Notes under the pieces: generated by a model
Seen by the model: only the letters and a program-made list of their open reading frames with translations
Databases searched by the model: none
What the model was told of the DNA's origin: nothing
Assembly: GCF_024170165.1 (NCBI RefSeq)
Contig: NZ_JALJXP010000003.1
Span: 62,001 to 126,000, forward strand
From: Pseudomonas nitroreducens
GTDB lineage: Bacteria > Pseudomonadota > Gammaproteobacteria > Pseudomonadales > Pseudomonadaceae
Reading direction: 5' to 3'
Length of the DNA: 64,000 bases
In this document: positions 55,793 through 64,000 of the stretch, in pieces
Layout: the number at the start of each line of letters is the position of its first letter
Position numbering within the stretch: the first letter of the stretch is position 1
Translations under genes and position numbers: made by a program

Positions 55793-56647
55793 TTACAGCC
55801 ATTCCTTCACGCGATCAGGGTGTGCCTCGACCCATTTCTTGGCAGCCACTTCCGGCTTCTCGCCGTTCTGCACGGCGAGCATGACTTCGCCGATCTCCTG
55901 GCCGTCCTTCCACTGGAATTTCTTCAGGAAGGCCCAGACTTCCGGTGCCTTCTTCTCCAGCGCCGGGTTGGCGACGCTGTCGACGTGCTCTTCTTCGCCG
56001 TAGACCTTTTTCGGGTCTTCGAGGAACTTCAGTTTCCATTTGGCGAACATCCAGTGCGGGATCCAGCCGGTCACCGCAACGGCTTTCTTGTCGTTCTCCG
56101 CGCGGGTCAGCTCGGAGATCATGCCGCTGCCGGAACTGGCCACAAGCTTGTAGTCCAGGCCGTAGTCCTTGATCGCCTGGTCGGTCTTGAGCATCACTCC
56201 GGCGCCGGCGTCGATGCCGACGATACGGCCGCCGAAGTCATCCTTCTGCGCCTTGAGGTCTTCGATGCTGTTGGCTTTCACGTACTCGGGCACGATCAGG
56301 CCGATCTTCGCGCCCGGGTAGTTCACGCCCAGGTTGACCACCTTGTCCTTCATCTTCTCGTAGTAGGCACCGTGGGTGACCGGCAGCCAGGCCGAGAGCA
56401 TGGCGTCGAGCTTGCCGCGCGCCACGCCCTGCCACATGATCCCGGCGGCCACCGGCATCAGCTTGACCTGGTAGCCGAGCTTCTCGCGCATGATCTCGGC
56501 GGCGACGTGCGTGGTCGCCACGCTGTCCGACCAGCCGTCCACGTAACCGATGGTGATTTCCGGCTTGGCCGCCGCACCGGCCAGCCCGGCAGCCGCCGAC
56601 AGCACCAGCCCTGCGCCCAGGCCCAACAGGCGTCGCATCATTCGCAT
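55793..56647 (-). CDS. betX: Glycine-betaine-type ABC substrate-binding protein BetX
   Basis: A 284-aa periplasmic OpuAC-family protein: Sec signal ending AGLAGAAA (about residue 27), then EITIGYVDGWSDSVATTHVAAEIM, and aromatic residues of the ligand box (GWIPHWMFAKWKL). P. aeruginosa BetX (PA3236, from memory) supplies betaine to the Cbc transporter without its own permease; likewise no ABC permease or ATPase is adjacent here. Confidence 0.9.
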   Translation of the reverse strand: MRMMRRLLGLGAGLVLSAAAGLAGAAAKPEITIGYVDGWSDSVATTHVAAEIMREKLGYQVKLMPVAAGIMWQGVARGKLDAMLSAWLPVTHGAYYEKMKDKVVNLGVNYPGAKIGLIVPEYVKANSIEDLKAQKDDFGGRIVGIDAGAGVMLKTDQAIKDYGLDYKLVASSGSGMISELTRAENDKKAVAVTGWIPHWMFAKWKLKFLEDPKKVYGEEEHVDSVANPALEKKAPEVWAFLKKFQWKDGQEIGEVMLAVQNGEKPEVAAKKWVEAHPDRVKEWL

Positions 56648-56930
56648 GGTTTTCTCCCCGTGATTTTATCGGCGCGCCTGGGCGAACCCGGCGCATTTCG
56701 CGGTCTTGGCCGCCCCTTCATGATCGGCGCACCCTGATGGCGAACTGCTCTGAGAGCGACGCCAAACGGTCCGATCCGCGACAGAACCCGTCCATCCACG
56801 ACCGCGCCATTCCAGCCACGACCCCGCTGCCGGCCTATCGCCTCCATACAGAGGCTCGATTACCCGACGGGGTTCCCCGGCAGTAGTCTTTCAACAACGG
56901 AGAATCATTCTCGACTGGAGGATCGCCACC

Positions 56931-57152
56931 ATGCTCAAGACCGTCACCTTCACCCTGATGCACTTCGCCATCGCCTTCAGCGTCGCCTACGCGCTGACCG
57001 GCAGCATCGCCGTGGGCGGCCTGGTGGCGGTGGTCGAGCCGCTGTGCAATGCGGTGGGCTTCCACTTCCACGAGAAATTCTGGAAGCGCATCGAAGGCAA
57101 CACCGCGGGCGAATCGGCGCCGGCGCACAACTGGATTCACCGCCACGCCTGA
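56931..57152 (+). CDS. DUF2061 small membrane protein
   Basis: A 73-aa protein with one or two hydrophobic segments (9-40) and the DUF2061 motif LVAVVEPLCNAVGFHFHEKFWKRI. GGAGGAT lies 8 nt before the ATG. Divergent from betX with a 283-nt gap that contains no further open frame of note. Function unknown. Confidence 0.88.
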   Translation: MLKTVTFTLMHFAIAFSVAYALTGSIAVGGLVAVVEPLCNAVGFHFHEKFWKRIEGNTAGESAPAHNWIHRHA

Positions 57153-57226
57153 GCGCCACCGGCAGGCACTGACGGCAGCCGGCGGCGTTGCTAAGATGCG
57201 CGCCTCGCCACGGTTCGCGTGCCCCC

Positions 57227-58786
57227 ATGCCACAGTCCTCGCGCTTTCCGCTTCTCCCCTATTGCCTCGCCCTGCTGCTTGCCGTCATTGCCCTCTGCGG
57301 GCTCTGGTACGGCCTCGGCAAACCGGTGACCCTGCCCGACGCGGCCACGCCCACGCACAAGCTGCAATGCGCGTCCTACAGCCCGTTCGCCAAGGACCAG
57401 TCGCCCTTCGACCAGCCCTTTGTGCTGCGCCCGGAGCAGATGGACGCCGACCTGGCGCTGCTGGCGACGCGCTTCGACTGCGTGCGCACCTATTCCATGA
57501 CCGGCCTGGAGGGCATCCCGGCGCTGGCCCGCAAGCACGGCCTGAAGCTGATGCTCGGCGCCTGGGTAAACGCCAACCCGGTGGATACCGAGCGTGAAGT
57601 CGCAGCGCTGATCAAGGCCGCCAACCAGTACCCGGACGTGGTCCAGGCGGTGATCGTCGGCAACGAGACCCTGCTGCGCAAGGAAGTCACCGGGCGCTAT
57701 CTGGCCGGACTTATCCACAAGGTAAAGGCCCAGGTGCACCAGCCGGTAACCTATGCCGACGTCTGGGAGTTCTGGCACCAGCACCCGGAAATCGCTCCGG
57801 CGGTGGACTTCGTCACCATCCACCTGCTGCCCTACTGGGAAGACAACCCCAGCGGCATCGACGATGCCCTTGCCCACGTGGCGAAGATCCGCGAGGACTT
57901 CGGCCGCGAGTTCGCCCCCAAGGACATCCTCATCGGCGAGACCGGCTGGCCCAGCGAAGGCCGCCAGCGCGAGACCGCCCTGCCCAGCCGGGTCAACGAG
58001 GCACGCTTCATTCGCGGCTTCGTGCACATGGCCGAGGAGAAAGGCTGGCACTACAACCTGATCGAAGCCTTCGACCAGCCCTGGAAGCGCCAGAGCGAAG
58101 GCGCGGTGGGCGGCTACTGGGGCCTGTTCAGCGCCGACCGCGAGGAGAAAGGCGTGCTCGCCGGGCCGGTCAGCAACCTGCCGGGATGGCCGCTGTGGCT
58201 GGGGCTTTCCGGCGTGATCCTGCTTGGCGCTCTGCTGGTGGGCGGCCGCCCCGCCTCTGCCCGCAGTGCTTTCCTGTTGCCGCTGGCCGGCGCACTGGGC
58301 GCCGGCTGCATCGGCCTGTGGCTGGAGTTGTCGGTGATCACCAGCCGCTTCTGGGGCGAATGGCTCTGGGCGGCGCTGCTGACCGGCCTCAACCTGCTGG
58401 TGCTGCTGCACATCAGCCTGGCGCTGTCGGCCCGCGCGGGCTGGCGCTCGCAGGCGTTCGACGCCCTGCAACGCCGCGCCGGACTGTGGCTGGCAGCCGG
58501 CGGTTTCGCCGGCGCGGTACTGATGCTGGGGATGGTCTTCGATGCGCGCTACCGCAGCTTCCCCAGCGCGGCCCTGCTGTTCCCGGCGCTGGTCTACCTG
58601 TGCCGACCGGTTGCCGCGCCGCGCCGCGAAGCGCTTCTGCTGGCGCTGATCATCGCGGCAGGGATTCCCGCACAGCTGGCAATGGAAGGCTTGAGCAACC
58701 TTCAGGCACTGGGCTGGGCGGCGGTAAGCCTGCTCCTGCTGGCCGCGCTGTTGCGCGGGCTGCGCCCGGCAGGACGAAAGGCCTGA
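57227..58786 (+). CDS. Membrane GH17-like beta-1,3-glucosyltransferase
   Basis: A 519-aa protein: an N-terminal anchor (12-34), a periplasmic GH17 domain (about 50-310) with acid/base Glu147 (VIVGNET) and nucleophile Glu238 (IGETGWPSEG), and a C-terminal block of about seven hydrophobic helices (330-510). Similar proteins are annotated as beta-(1-3)-glucosyl transferases and may remodel periplasmic glucans. The ATG at 57227 is the first good start; a TTG at 57188 is in frame. Confidence 0.87.
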   Translation: MPQSSRFPLLPYCLALLLAVIALCGLWYGLGKPVTLPDAATPTHKLQCASYSPFAKDQSPFDQPFVLRPEQMDADLALLATRFDCVRTYSMTGLEGIPALARKHGLKLMLGAWVNANPVDTEREVAALIKAANQYPDVVQAVIVGNETLLRKEVTGRYLAGLIHKVKAQVHQPVTYADVWEFWHQHPEIAPAVDFVTIHLLPYWEDNPSGIDDALAHVAKIREDFGREFAPKDILIGETGWPSEGRQRETALPSRVNEARFIRGFVHMAEEKGWHYNLIEAFDQPWKRQSEGAVGGYWGLFSADREEKGVLAGPVSNLPGWPLWLGLSGVILLGALLVGGRPASARSAFLLPLAGALGAGCIGLWLELSVITSRFWGEWLWAALLTGLNLLVLLHISLALSARAGWRSQAFDALQRRAGLWLAAGGFAGAVLMLGMVFDARYRSFPSAALLFPALVYLCRPVAAPRREALLLALIIAAGIPAQLAMEGLSNLQALGWAAVSLLLLAALLRGLRPAGRKA

Positions 58787-58787
58787 C

Positions 58788-59153
58788 TCAGCGGGCCGGC
58801 GCGCGCACCAGGCGCAACCCGGCCAGCACCACGGCGAACACCGCGAGCCCGGCGTTGTACAGCACCAGCGCCGGCAGCGTGACCAGCATCGCCAGCATCG
58901 CCAGCCACCAGCCGGCCTGGCGCGGCACGAAGAAGGCCAGCAGCGAAAGCCCAAGCGCCAGCTTGCCGAACACGCCGAAGTGGATCGCCCAGCCCAGTTG
59001 CGAGCGCGCGCTGCACTCCCAGCGAGTGGCTTCGTCGGCGCAGATACCCACCCACCGACTGTCCTCCATCAGCCCGAAACGCAAGCCATAGCTGGCGGCC
59101 AGCCAGAGCGCCAGGGCGAGCAGCAGGAGGATCAGGGGCAAACGACGGGACAT
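58788..59153 (-). CDS. Membrane protein (121 aa)
   Basis: About three hydrophobic segments: residues 5-22, 58-77 and 81-115. A short periplasmic loop (GICADEATRWECSARSQLGW) carries two cysteines that could form a disulphide. It converges on the GH17 gene with a 1-nt gap between stops. No family recognised. Confidence 0.72.
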   Translation of the reverse strand: MSRRLPLILLLLALALWLAASYGLRFGLMEDSRWVGICADEATRWECSARSQLGWAIHFGVFGKLALGLSLLAFFVPRQAGWWLAMLAMLVTLPALVLYNAGLAVFAVVLAGLRLVRAPAR

Positions 59154-59263
59154 GGCGCCACTACTCCGGGAGGCGGGAAATCGGCGCCCAGCATAACCAG
59201 CGCCGGGGCCGATGCAAGAGGGGCCAAAGCCTGCTTAAACTTCCTGCACCCACGGAGCCTTCG

Positions 59264-59830
59264 ATGAAGCGATCGACCCTGTTCCTGCTGGTCTGCGTGG
59301 CCACCAGCTTCTGGTGGCTGTGGCCGACCGAGCGCCTCCCAGCACCGCCGCCGCACAGCCAGGCCCTGCCCGCTGGCGGCTTGCGCGTCGAACGCTATTC
59401 CATCTACCCGCTGCAGGACTTCAGCATCGAAGCCCGCGTGCTCGGCCGCGAGGATTACCGCCTGGGCCGCGAGGCCGAGCTTTCCCCCACCGACCTGGCC
59501 CTGGGCTGGGGGCCGATGGATGATCCGAAGGTGCTGGCTGATATCCGCATCAGCCAGGGCAATCGCTGGTTCTACTGGCACGCCGACAAGCTGCCGATTC
59601 CCCGCCGCGAACTGGAAGCCCACGCCGCAAACATGCACATGATCCCGGCCAACGAGAGCGTCGCGCGCACCCTGGCCCAGGTCAGCGCCGGGGAGCACGT
59701 GCGCCTGTCCGGCAAGCTGGTGCGCGTGGAAGGCGACGACGGCTGGCGCTGGGTCAGCTCACTGACCCGCGAGGACACGGGCGCTGGCGCCTGTGAACTG
59801 ATCTGGCTGGAAAGCCTGGAGCGCTACTGA
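59264..59830 (+). CDS. Exported hypothetical protein (188 aa)
   Basis: An uncleaved or Sec signal (about 5-22: LFLLVCVATSFWWLW), a Pro-rich linker, and a soluble domain with LALGWGPMDDPKVLADIRISQ and RWFYWHADKLPIPRRELEAHAANMHMIPA, which is conserved in several proteobacteria (from memory). The C-terminus CELIWLESLE is also typical. Periplasmic; function unknown. Confidence 0.78.
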   Translation: MKRSTLFLLVCVATSFWWLWPTERLPAPPPHSQALPAGGLRVERYSIYPLQDFSIEARVLGREDYRLGREAELSPTDLALGWGPMDDPKVLADIRISQGNRWFYWHADKLPIPRRELEAHAANMHMIPANESVARTLAQVSAGEHVRLSGKLVRVEGDDGWRWVSSLTREDTGAGACELIWLESLERY

Positions 59831-59900
59831 GACGCTCCTGTTGCCAGCGGTGCAGGGCTTTGGGCATGCTCCGGGACATTCGCAGCACAAGGACCTTCCC

Positions 59901-60386
59901 ATGCCCTGCGTCACCCTGCGCCCCGCCGTTCCCGACGACATCGCGCTGATACTCGAGCTGATCCGTGAACTGGCCGACTACGAAAAGCTGGTCCACGAGG
60001 TGAAGGCCGACGCCCGGCGCCTGCTCGATCACCTGTTCGGCCCGCGCCCCTATGCCGAGGTGCTGATCGGCGAAGTGGACGGCGAGCCCCAGGGGTTTGC
60101 GCTGTTCTTCCACAACTACTCGACCTGGCTGAGCCAGCCGGGCATCTACCTCGAAGACCTCTACGTGCGCCCTGCTGCGCGTGGCGCCGGCCTGGGCAAG
60201 GCGCTGCTCACCGAATTGGCGCGCCTGACCGTGGAGCGCGACTGCGGGCGCCTGGAGTGGTCGGTGCTGGACTGGAACGAACCCGCCCTCGGGTTCTACC
60301 GCAGCCTGGGCGCGCGCCCACAGGACGAATGGACCGTCTATCGTCTAACCGGCGATGCGTTGCATGACCTGGCGCGCAAGGACTGA
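59901..60386 (+). CDS. GNAT N-acetyltransferase
   Basis: A 161-aa acetyltransferase: LRPAVPDDIALILELIRELADYEKL at the N-terminus, acetyl-CoA motif A EDLYVRPAARGAGLGKALLTELA (R/Q-x2-G-x-G/A) and motif B WNEPALGFYRSLGA. The sequence resembles the diamine acetyltransferase-like subgroup. The ATG at 59901 has AAGGA upstream. Substrate not known. Confidence 0.9.
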   Translation: MPCVTLRPAVPDDIALILELIRELADYEKLVHEVKADARRLLDHLFGPRPYAEVLIGEVDGEPQGFALFFHNYSTWLSQPGIYLEDLYVRPAARGAGLGKALLTELARLTVERDCGRLEWSVLDWNEPALGFYRSLGARPQDEWTVYRLTGDALHDLARKD

Positions 60387-60471
60387 AACGCATATCGCAC
60401 TTGTGGGAAATGTGCTGGTCTTAATGCGCGGTCACCCTAGAGTTGGCCTCCTCTTGAAAGGACTCCGAACC

Positions 60472-61821
60472 ATGACATTTCTGCGCCGCGTGGCCACCCT
60501 GATCGGCAGCCTCGCACTGGGACTCGCCGGGCCCGCTTTCGCCCGCGATGTGGATCAGGCCAGCTACGGCTACCCCTTGCTCAACCCGTTCGAGGCAACT
60601 ATCGCCACCACTCCGCCGGAGCTGCGCCCGCAGTTGCCGACGGACGACGACATCCGCCAGTCGGACTACGCGCTCAAGCTGCGCCCGGAACGCGAGCACG
60701 AGCTGCCGAGCAACTTCTGGCCGGTGAAGAAGCTGCACTACCGCCTGGCCTGGCAGAATCACAAGGCGCCGCTGGTGTTCATCATCGCCGGCACCGGCGC
60801 CCACTACTCCAGCACCACCCCGGAGTACCTCAAGCGCCTGTTCTACAACGCCGGCTACCACGTGGTGCAACTGTCCTCGCCGACCAGCTGGGACTTCATG
60901 GTCGGCGCATCGCGCGTCGCCACGCCCGGCTACACGCCCGACGACGCCGATGACCTGTACCGGGTGATGCAGGCCGTGCGCGCGCAGCATCCGGACCTGC
61001 CCGTCAGCGACTACTACCTGACCGGCTACAGCCTCGGCGCCTTGCACGCAGCCTTCGTCAGCAAGCTCGACGAAACCCGCCGCAGCTTCAACTTCAAGCG
61101 CGTGCTGCTGCTCAACCCGCCAGTGAACCTCTACACCTCGGTGAGCAACCTCGACAAGCTGGTGCAGACCCAGGTCAAGGGCATCAACGACACCAACACC
61201 TTCTACCAGGTGGTGCTGGCCAAGCTGACCCGCTACTTCGAGCAGAAAGGCTACGTCGACCTCAACGACGCCTTCCTCTTCGACCTGCAACAGTCCAAGC
61301 AGCACCTCTCCAACGAGGAGATGGCCATGCTGATCGGCGCGGTGTTCCGCTTCTCCTCCGCCGACATCGCCTTCACTTCGGACCTGATCAACCGTCGCGG
61401 CCTGATCACCCCGCCCAAATACCCGATCACCGAAGGCACCAGCCTGACGCCCTTCTTCAAGCGGGCCATGCAGTGCGACTTCGAGTGCTACATGACCGAC
61501 CAGCTGATGCCGCTGTGGCGCGCCAAGTACGACGGCGGCAGCCTGCCGCAGCTGGTCGACCAGGTCAGCCTGTACGGTGTCCAGGATTACCTGAAGGCGA
61601 GCCCGAAGATCGCCGTCATGCACAACGCCGACGACGTCATCCTCGGCCCGGGCGACATCGGCTTCCTGCGCCGGACCTTCGGCGACCGCCTGACGCTCTA
61701 CCCGCGTGGCGGCCACTGCGGCAACCTCAACTACCGTGTGAACGCCCAGGACATGCTCGACTTCTTCAAGGGACAGGATGCCTCGGCCACCGGCATCGCC
61801 ACCGCGCAGACAGGGAACTGA
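60472..61821 (+). CDS. Exported alpha/beta-hydrolase-like protein
   Basis: A 449-aa protein with a Sec signal (cleavage after AFA, about residue 24). The alpha/beta-hydrolase core has nucleophile Ser187 in TGYSLGA, Asp387/Asp388 in HNADDVI and His415 in GGHCGN, a plausible triad. The ATG at 60472 follows GAAAGGA. It ends 4 nt before the MlaA-like gene, so they are probably co-transcribed. Periplasmic lipase or esterase is the best guess; no specific family name recognised. Confidence 0.8.
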   Translation: MTFLRRVATLIGSLALGLAGPAFARDVDQASYGYPLLNPFEATIATTPPELRPQLPTDDDIRQSDYALKLRPEREHELPSNFWPVKKLHYRLAWQNHKAPLVFIIAGTGAHYSSTTPEYLKRLFYNAGYHVVQLSSPTSWDFMVGASRVATPGYTPDDADDLYRVMQAVRAQHPDLPVSDYYLTGYSLGALHAAFVSKLDETRRSFNFKRVLLLNPPVNLYTSVSNLDKLVQTQVKGINDTNTFYQVVLAKLTRYFEQKGYVDLNDAFLFDLQQSKQHLSNEEMAMLIGAVFRFSSADIAFTSDLINRRGLITPPKYPITEGTSLTPFFKRAMQCDFECYMTDQLMPLWRAKYDGGSLPQLVDQVSLYGVQDYLKASPKIAVMHNADDVILGPGDIGFLRRTFGDRLTLYPRGGHCGNLNYRVNAQDMLDFFKGQDASATGIATAQTGN

Positions 61822-61825
61822 CTCC

Positions 61826-62638
61826 ATGCCACTTCGCCACTCCTGGACCCTCGCCCTGCTGCTGGCCTGCGGCCTCGCCCAGGCCGAGACGCCGCAACCC
61901 ATAAAGACGCCGACCTCCACCGCCTTCGACATGGCGCCGGACGAAGACGGCTTCAAGCACCCGCTGGATGCGTTGAAGTTCAACCCCGGCCTCGACCAGC
62001 GCGAGTTCGAGCGCGCCACCTTCGATGCTCTCAACGTCTACGACCCCTGGGAGTCGTGGAACCGCCGGGTCTACCACTTCAACTACCGCTTCGACGAGTG
62101 GGTGTTCCTGCCCGTGGTCAACGGCTACGAGTACGTTACCCCGCGCTTCGTGCGCACCGGCGTGAGCAACTTCTTCAGCAACCTGGGCGAGGTGCCGACC
62201 CTGCTCAACAGCGTCGCCCAGCTCAAGGCCGAACGCGCGGCGAACAGCACCGCGCGGCTGCTGTTCAACACCATCCTCGGCATCGGCGGCCTGTGGGACC
62301 CGGCCACCGCCATGGGCCTGCCCAAGGTCAGCGAGGACTTCGGCCAGACCCTGGGCTACTGGGGCGTGTCGGAGGGCCCGTACCTGATGCTGCCGATCCT
62401 CGGCCCGTCCAACCTGCGCGACACCGGTGGGCTGGTCACCGACTTCATCGCCGCCCGCGAAGTGAATTACCTGGACTACTCCGACCTCAGCCGCGAGTAC
62501 TGGGAACTGCCGGTGCTGGAGATCATCGACAAGCGCTACAGCAACAGCTTCCGCTACGGGCAGATGAACACGCCCTTCGAGTACGAGAAGCTGCGCTACT
62601 TCTACACCGAAGCCCGGCGCCTGCAGATCCAGGAGTGA
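61826..62638 (+). CDS. MlaA/VacJ-family protein
   Basis: A 270-aa outer-membrane lipid-trafficking family protein. Seen: NVYDPWESWNRRVYHFNYRFDEWVFLPV, GVSNFFSNLGEVPTLLNSVAQL, NTILGIGGLWDPATAMGL, EDFGQTLGYWGVSEGPYLMLPILGPSNLRDT, all MlaA hallmarks. The signal could be a lipobox (LLAC, Cys13-15) or a plain Sec site (AQA). P. aeruginosa has a separate main MlaA (PA2800), so this is probably a paralogue. Confidence 0.9.
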   Translation: MPLRHSWTLALLLACGLAQAETPQPIKTPTSTAFDMAPDEDGFKHPLDALKFNPGLDQREFERATFDALNVYDPWESWNRRVYHFNYRFDEWVFLPVVNGYEYVTPRFVRTGVSNFFSNLGEVPTLLNSVAQLKAERAANSTARLLFNTILGIGGLWDPATAMGLPKVSEDFGQTLGYWGVSEGPYLMLPILGPSNLRDTGGLVTDFIAAREVNYLDYSDLSREYWELPVLEIIDKRYSNSFRYGQMNTPFEYEKLRYFYTEARRLQIQE

Positions 62639-62778
62639 GCCGCCACCGCCGCCTTCGGGCGGCTGTTTTCCTTCCGGCAAATCATCGAATTAATCGATAG
62701 CTAAGCCAAAAAACTCGCAACCATTCATCCATCATTTGGGACTAGGATGATCTCCATTCACAGATCAAGGAGGTCCCC

Positions 62779-63639
62779 ATGACCCGTTTACGTACCGTGA
62801 TCGACCAGCACATCGGCCACCCGGCCTCCGACGGCGCCGGCGTGCGCCTGACCCGCGTGATCGGCGGCCCCGGCATCGAGCGCTTCGATCCGTTCCTGAT
62901 GCTCGACCAGTTCGACACGCAGAATCCCGACGACTACATCGCCGGCTTCCCGGCCCACCCGCACCGTGGCTTCGAGACCGTCACCTACATGCTCGAAGGG
63001 CGCATGCGCCACGAAGACCACCTGGGCAATAGCGGCCTGCTCAAGCCCGGCGGCGTACAGTGGATGACGGCCGCCCACGGCATCATCCACAGCGAGATGC
63101 CCGAGCAGGTGGAAGGGGCCATGCGCGGCTTCCAGCTGTGGCTGAACCTGCCGGCGAAGGACAAGCTGGCCCCGGCCGGCTACCGCGACATCGAGCCCGA
63201 GGACGTGCCGCGCGTGACGACGTCGAAAGGCGTGGGCGTGACCGTGATCGCCGGACGCTTCGACGACGGCGAGACCTCCATCGATGGCGCCGTGCAGCGC
63301 CCCGGCACCGAGCCGCACTACTACGACCTGGTGCTGCCGGCCGGCACGTCGGTGGCCCCGCGCATTCCGGCGGGTCATCGGGTGATGCTGTATGTCTACG
63401 AGGGATCACTGCAGGTGCCGGGCGAGCGCGGTGACGAAACCGTCGCCACCAACCGCCTGGTGCGCCTGGGCCAGGGCGACGAGATCCAGCTCTCCAGCGA
63501 CAAGGGCGCACGCGTCCTGCTGCTGGCCGGCAAGCCGCTCGATGAACCGATCGTGCAGTACGGCCCGTTCGTGATGAACAGCCGCGAGGAGATCGAGCAG
63601 GCCCTGCGCGATTACCGCGATGGTGTCTTCGCGGTCTGA
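62779..63639 (+). CDS. Pirin-family bicupin
   Basis: A 286-aa pirin: metal ligands His60, His62 (FPAHPHRGFET), His104 and Glu106 (GIIHSEMPEQ), and the conserved IGGPGIERFDPFLMLDQFD opener. The C-terminal cupin domain follows (about 175-275). AGGAGGT lies 6 nt before the ATG. Bacterial pirins include quercetin dioxygenases and metabolic regulators; specific role open. Confidence 0.93.
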   Translation: MTRLRTVIDQHIGHPASDGAGVRLTRVIGGPGIERFDPFLMLDQFDTQNPDDYIAGFPAHPHRGFETVTYMLEGRMRHEDHLGNSGLLKPGGVQWMTAAHGIIHSEMPEQVEGAMRGFQLWLNLPAKDKLAPAGYRDIEPEDVPRVTTSKGVGVTVIAGRFDDGETSIDGAVQRPGTEPHYYDLVLPAGTSVAPRIPAGHRVMLYVYEGSLQVPGERGDETVATNRLVRLGQGDEIQLSSDKGARVLLLAGKPLDEPIVQYGPFVMNSREEIEQALRDYRDGVFAV

Positions 63640-63653
63640 AGCCTTTCCGGCCC

Positions 63654-63705
63654 CCTGTAGGAGCGGGCCATGCCCGCGATCAGCGGACAAGGTCCGCTGT
63701 TACAG
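63654..63705. repeat. REP-type element
   Basis: CCTGTAGGAGCGGGCCATGCCCGCGATCAGCGG, then CCGCTGTTACAGG: same 5' unit as at 37841. It lies between two convergent genes. Confidence 0.78.
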
Positions 63706-63716
63706 GCATCTGCGGT

Positions 63717-64000
63717 TTACAGCGACCAGTCTTCCATCCCCAGAAAGCGCGCGATCTCCGCGCGCTTTTCCATGGCATCGCGATACCCCAGTTCGATCAG
63801 CGCATTGCAGTAGCCCGGCTCGAACAGCAGGTAACTGAGCACGCCCGCCCCGCTCGCCCTGGTCGCCCCCGGTCCGCGCAGGAACAGGCGCAGCGGCTTG
63901 GGCAGCTCGTGGCGGTACTGCGCGGCGATCTCGTCCAGCGGCCGGCTCGGTGAAATCAGCAGCACATCCACCGGCGCCAGCCCCAGCGTCGCGCGGCGCG
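63717..64000 (-). CDS. Patatin-like phospholipase, C-terminal part
   Basis: The frame is open to the right edge; the visible end reads ATLGLAPVDVLLISPS, RHELPKPLRLFLRGPGATRASG, and VLSYLLFEPGYCNALIELGYRDAM, the C-terminal signature of cytosolic patatin-like phospholipases. The catalytic Ser/Asp region lies outside the window. This would be a second patatin besides PlpD. Confidence 0.82.
   Translation of the reverse strand, partial: RRATLGLAPVDVLLISPSRPLDEIAAQYRHELPKPLRLFLRGPGATRASGAGVLSYLLFEPGYCNALIELGYRDAMEKRAEIARFLGMEDWSL

Noticed and set aside
56648-56930. Possible betaine-responsive (GbdR) site upstream of betX
   Set aside because: I could not match a defined consensus by eye; only short repeats of CCACGACC were visible, which is not enough.

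Overview
The window is about 64 kb of a high-GC (mid-60s percent) gammaproteobacterial chromosome. Gene content and protein sequences point to Pseudomonas, in the P. aeruginosa / P. nitroreducens / P. citronellolis neighbourhood. Blocks match, from memory, separate P. aeruginosa PAO1 segments: ldhA to cytochrome b561 (PA0927-PA0918), a PlcP/Agt1-like pair (PA3219/PA3218), hldD-plpD-hsbD-recQ (PA3337-PA3344), an RND/two-component operon with lapGD (PA1433-PA1438), pap-mnmC-NAGGN genes (PA3455-PA3463), ynfA and an SDR gene (about PA3275-PA3278), and actP-betX-pirin (about PA3232-PA3240). It reads as a rearranged relative of PAO1. No phage, transposase, CRISPR array or rRNA was seen. Gene density is high, and most gaps hold REP-type repeats or terminators.

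1-13.9 kb: the end of ldhA, a small lipoprotein pair and DNA polymerase IV are followed by three identical initiator tRNA genes, each with its own promoter and terminator. Next comes an alanyl-phosphatidylglycerol synthase/hydrolase operon, cytochrome b561 and a FemAB-like acyltransferase. A calcineurin-type phosphoesterase and glycosyltransferase pair lies behind a Pho-box-like site; I interpret it as phosphate-starvation membrane-lipid remodelling. An AraC regulator, a CsaA-like protein and an EamA transporter close this part.

13.9-28.1 kb: heptose epimerase hldD, a SelT/Rdx-like protein, the self-secreting patatin PlpD, a FimV paralogue, a MarR regulator with a palindromic operator, a DUF2804 protein, the diguanylate cyclase HsbD, RecQ, UPF0149 and DUF454 proteins, and an ankyrin-repeat gene of clearly lower GC.

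28.1-42.8 kb: a four-gene operon (adaptor, RND pump, response regulator, histidine kinase) is divergent from lapG-lapD. A CopR/CusR-like inverted repeat lies between them. A 0.5-kb gene-free stretch packed with structured repeats follows, then polyphosphate:AMP phosphotransferase, MnmC, a TauE/SafE permease and a MarR regulator.

42.9-48.1 kb: the N-acetylglutaminylglutamine amide (NAGGN) osmoprotectant operon and a UPF0270 protein.

48.3-64 kb: YnfA, an SDR, small membrane proteins, a DnaQ-like exonuclease overlapping a cNMP/CBS/DUF294 nucleotidyltransferase, the yjcH-actP acetate permease, the betaine-binding protein BetX, a membrane-anchored GH17-like glucosyltransferase, a GNAT, an alpha/beta hydrolase paired with an MlaA paralogue, pirin, and the C-terminal end of a second patatin. 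Recurrent themes are envelope lipid chemistry (alanyl-PG, PlcP/Agt, patatins, MlaA), c-di-GMP control (HsbD, LapD) and osmoprotection (NAGGN, BetX).
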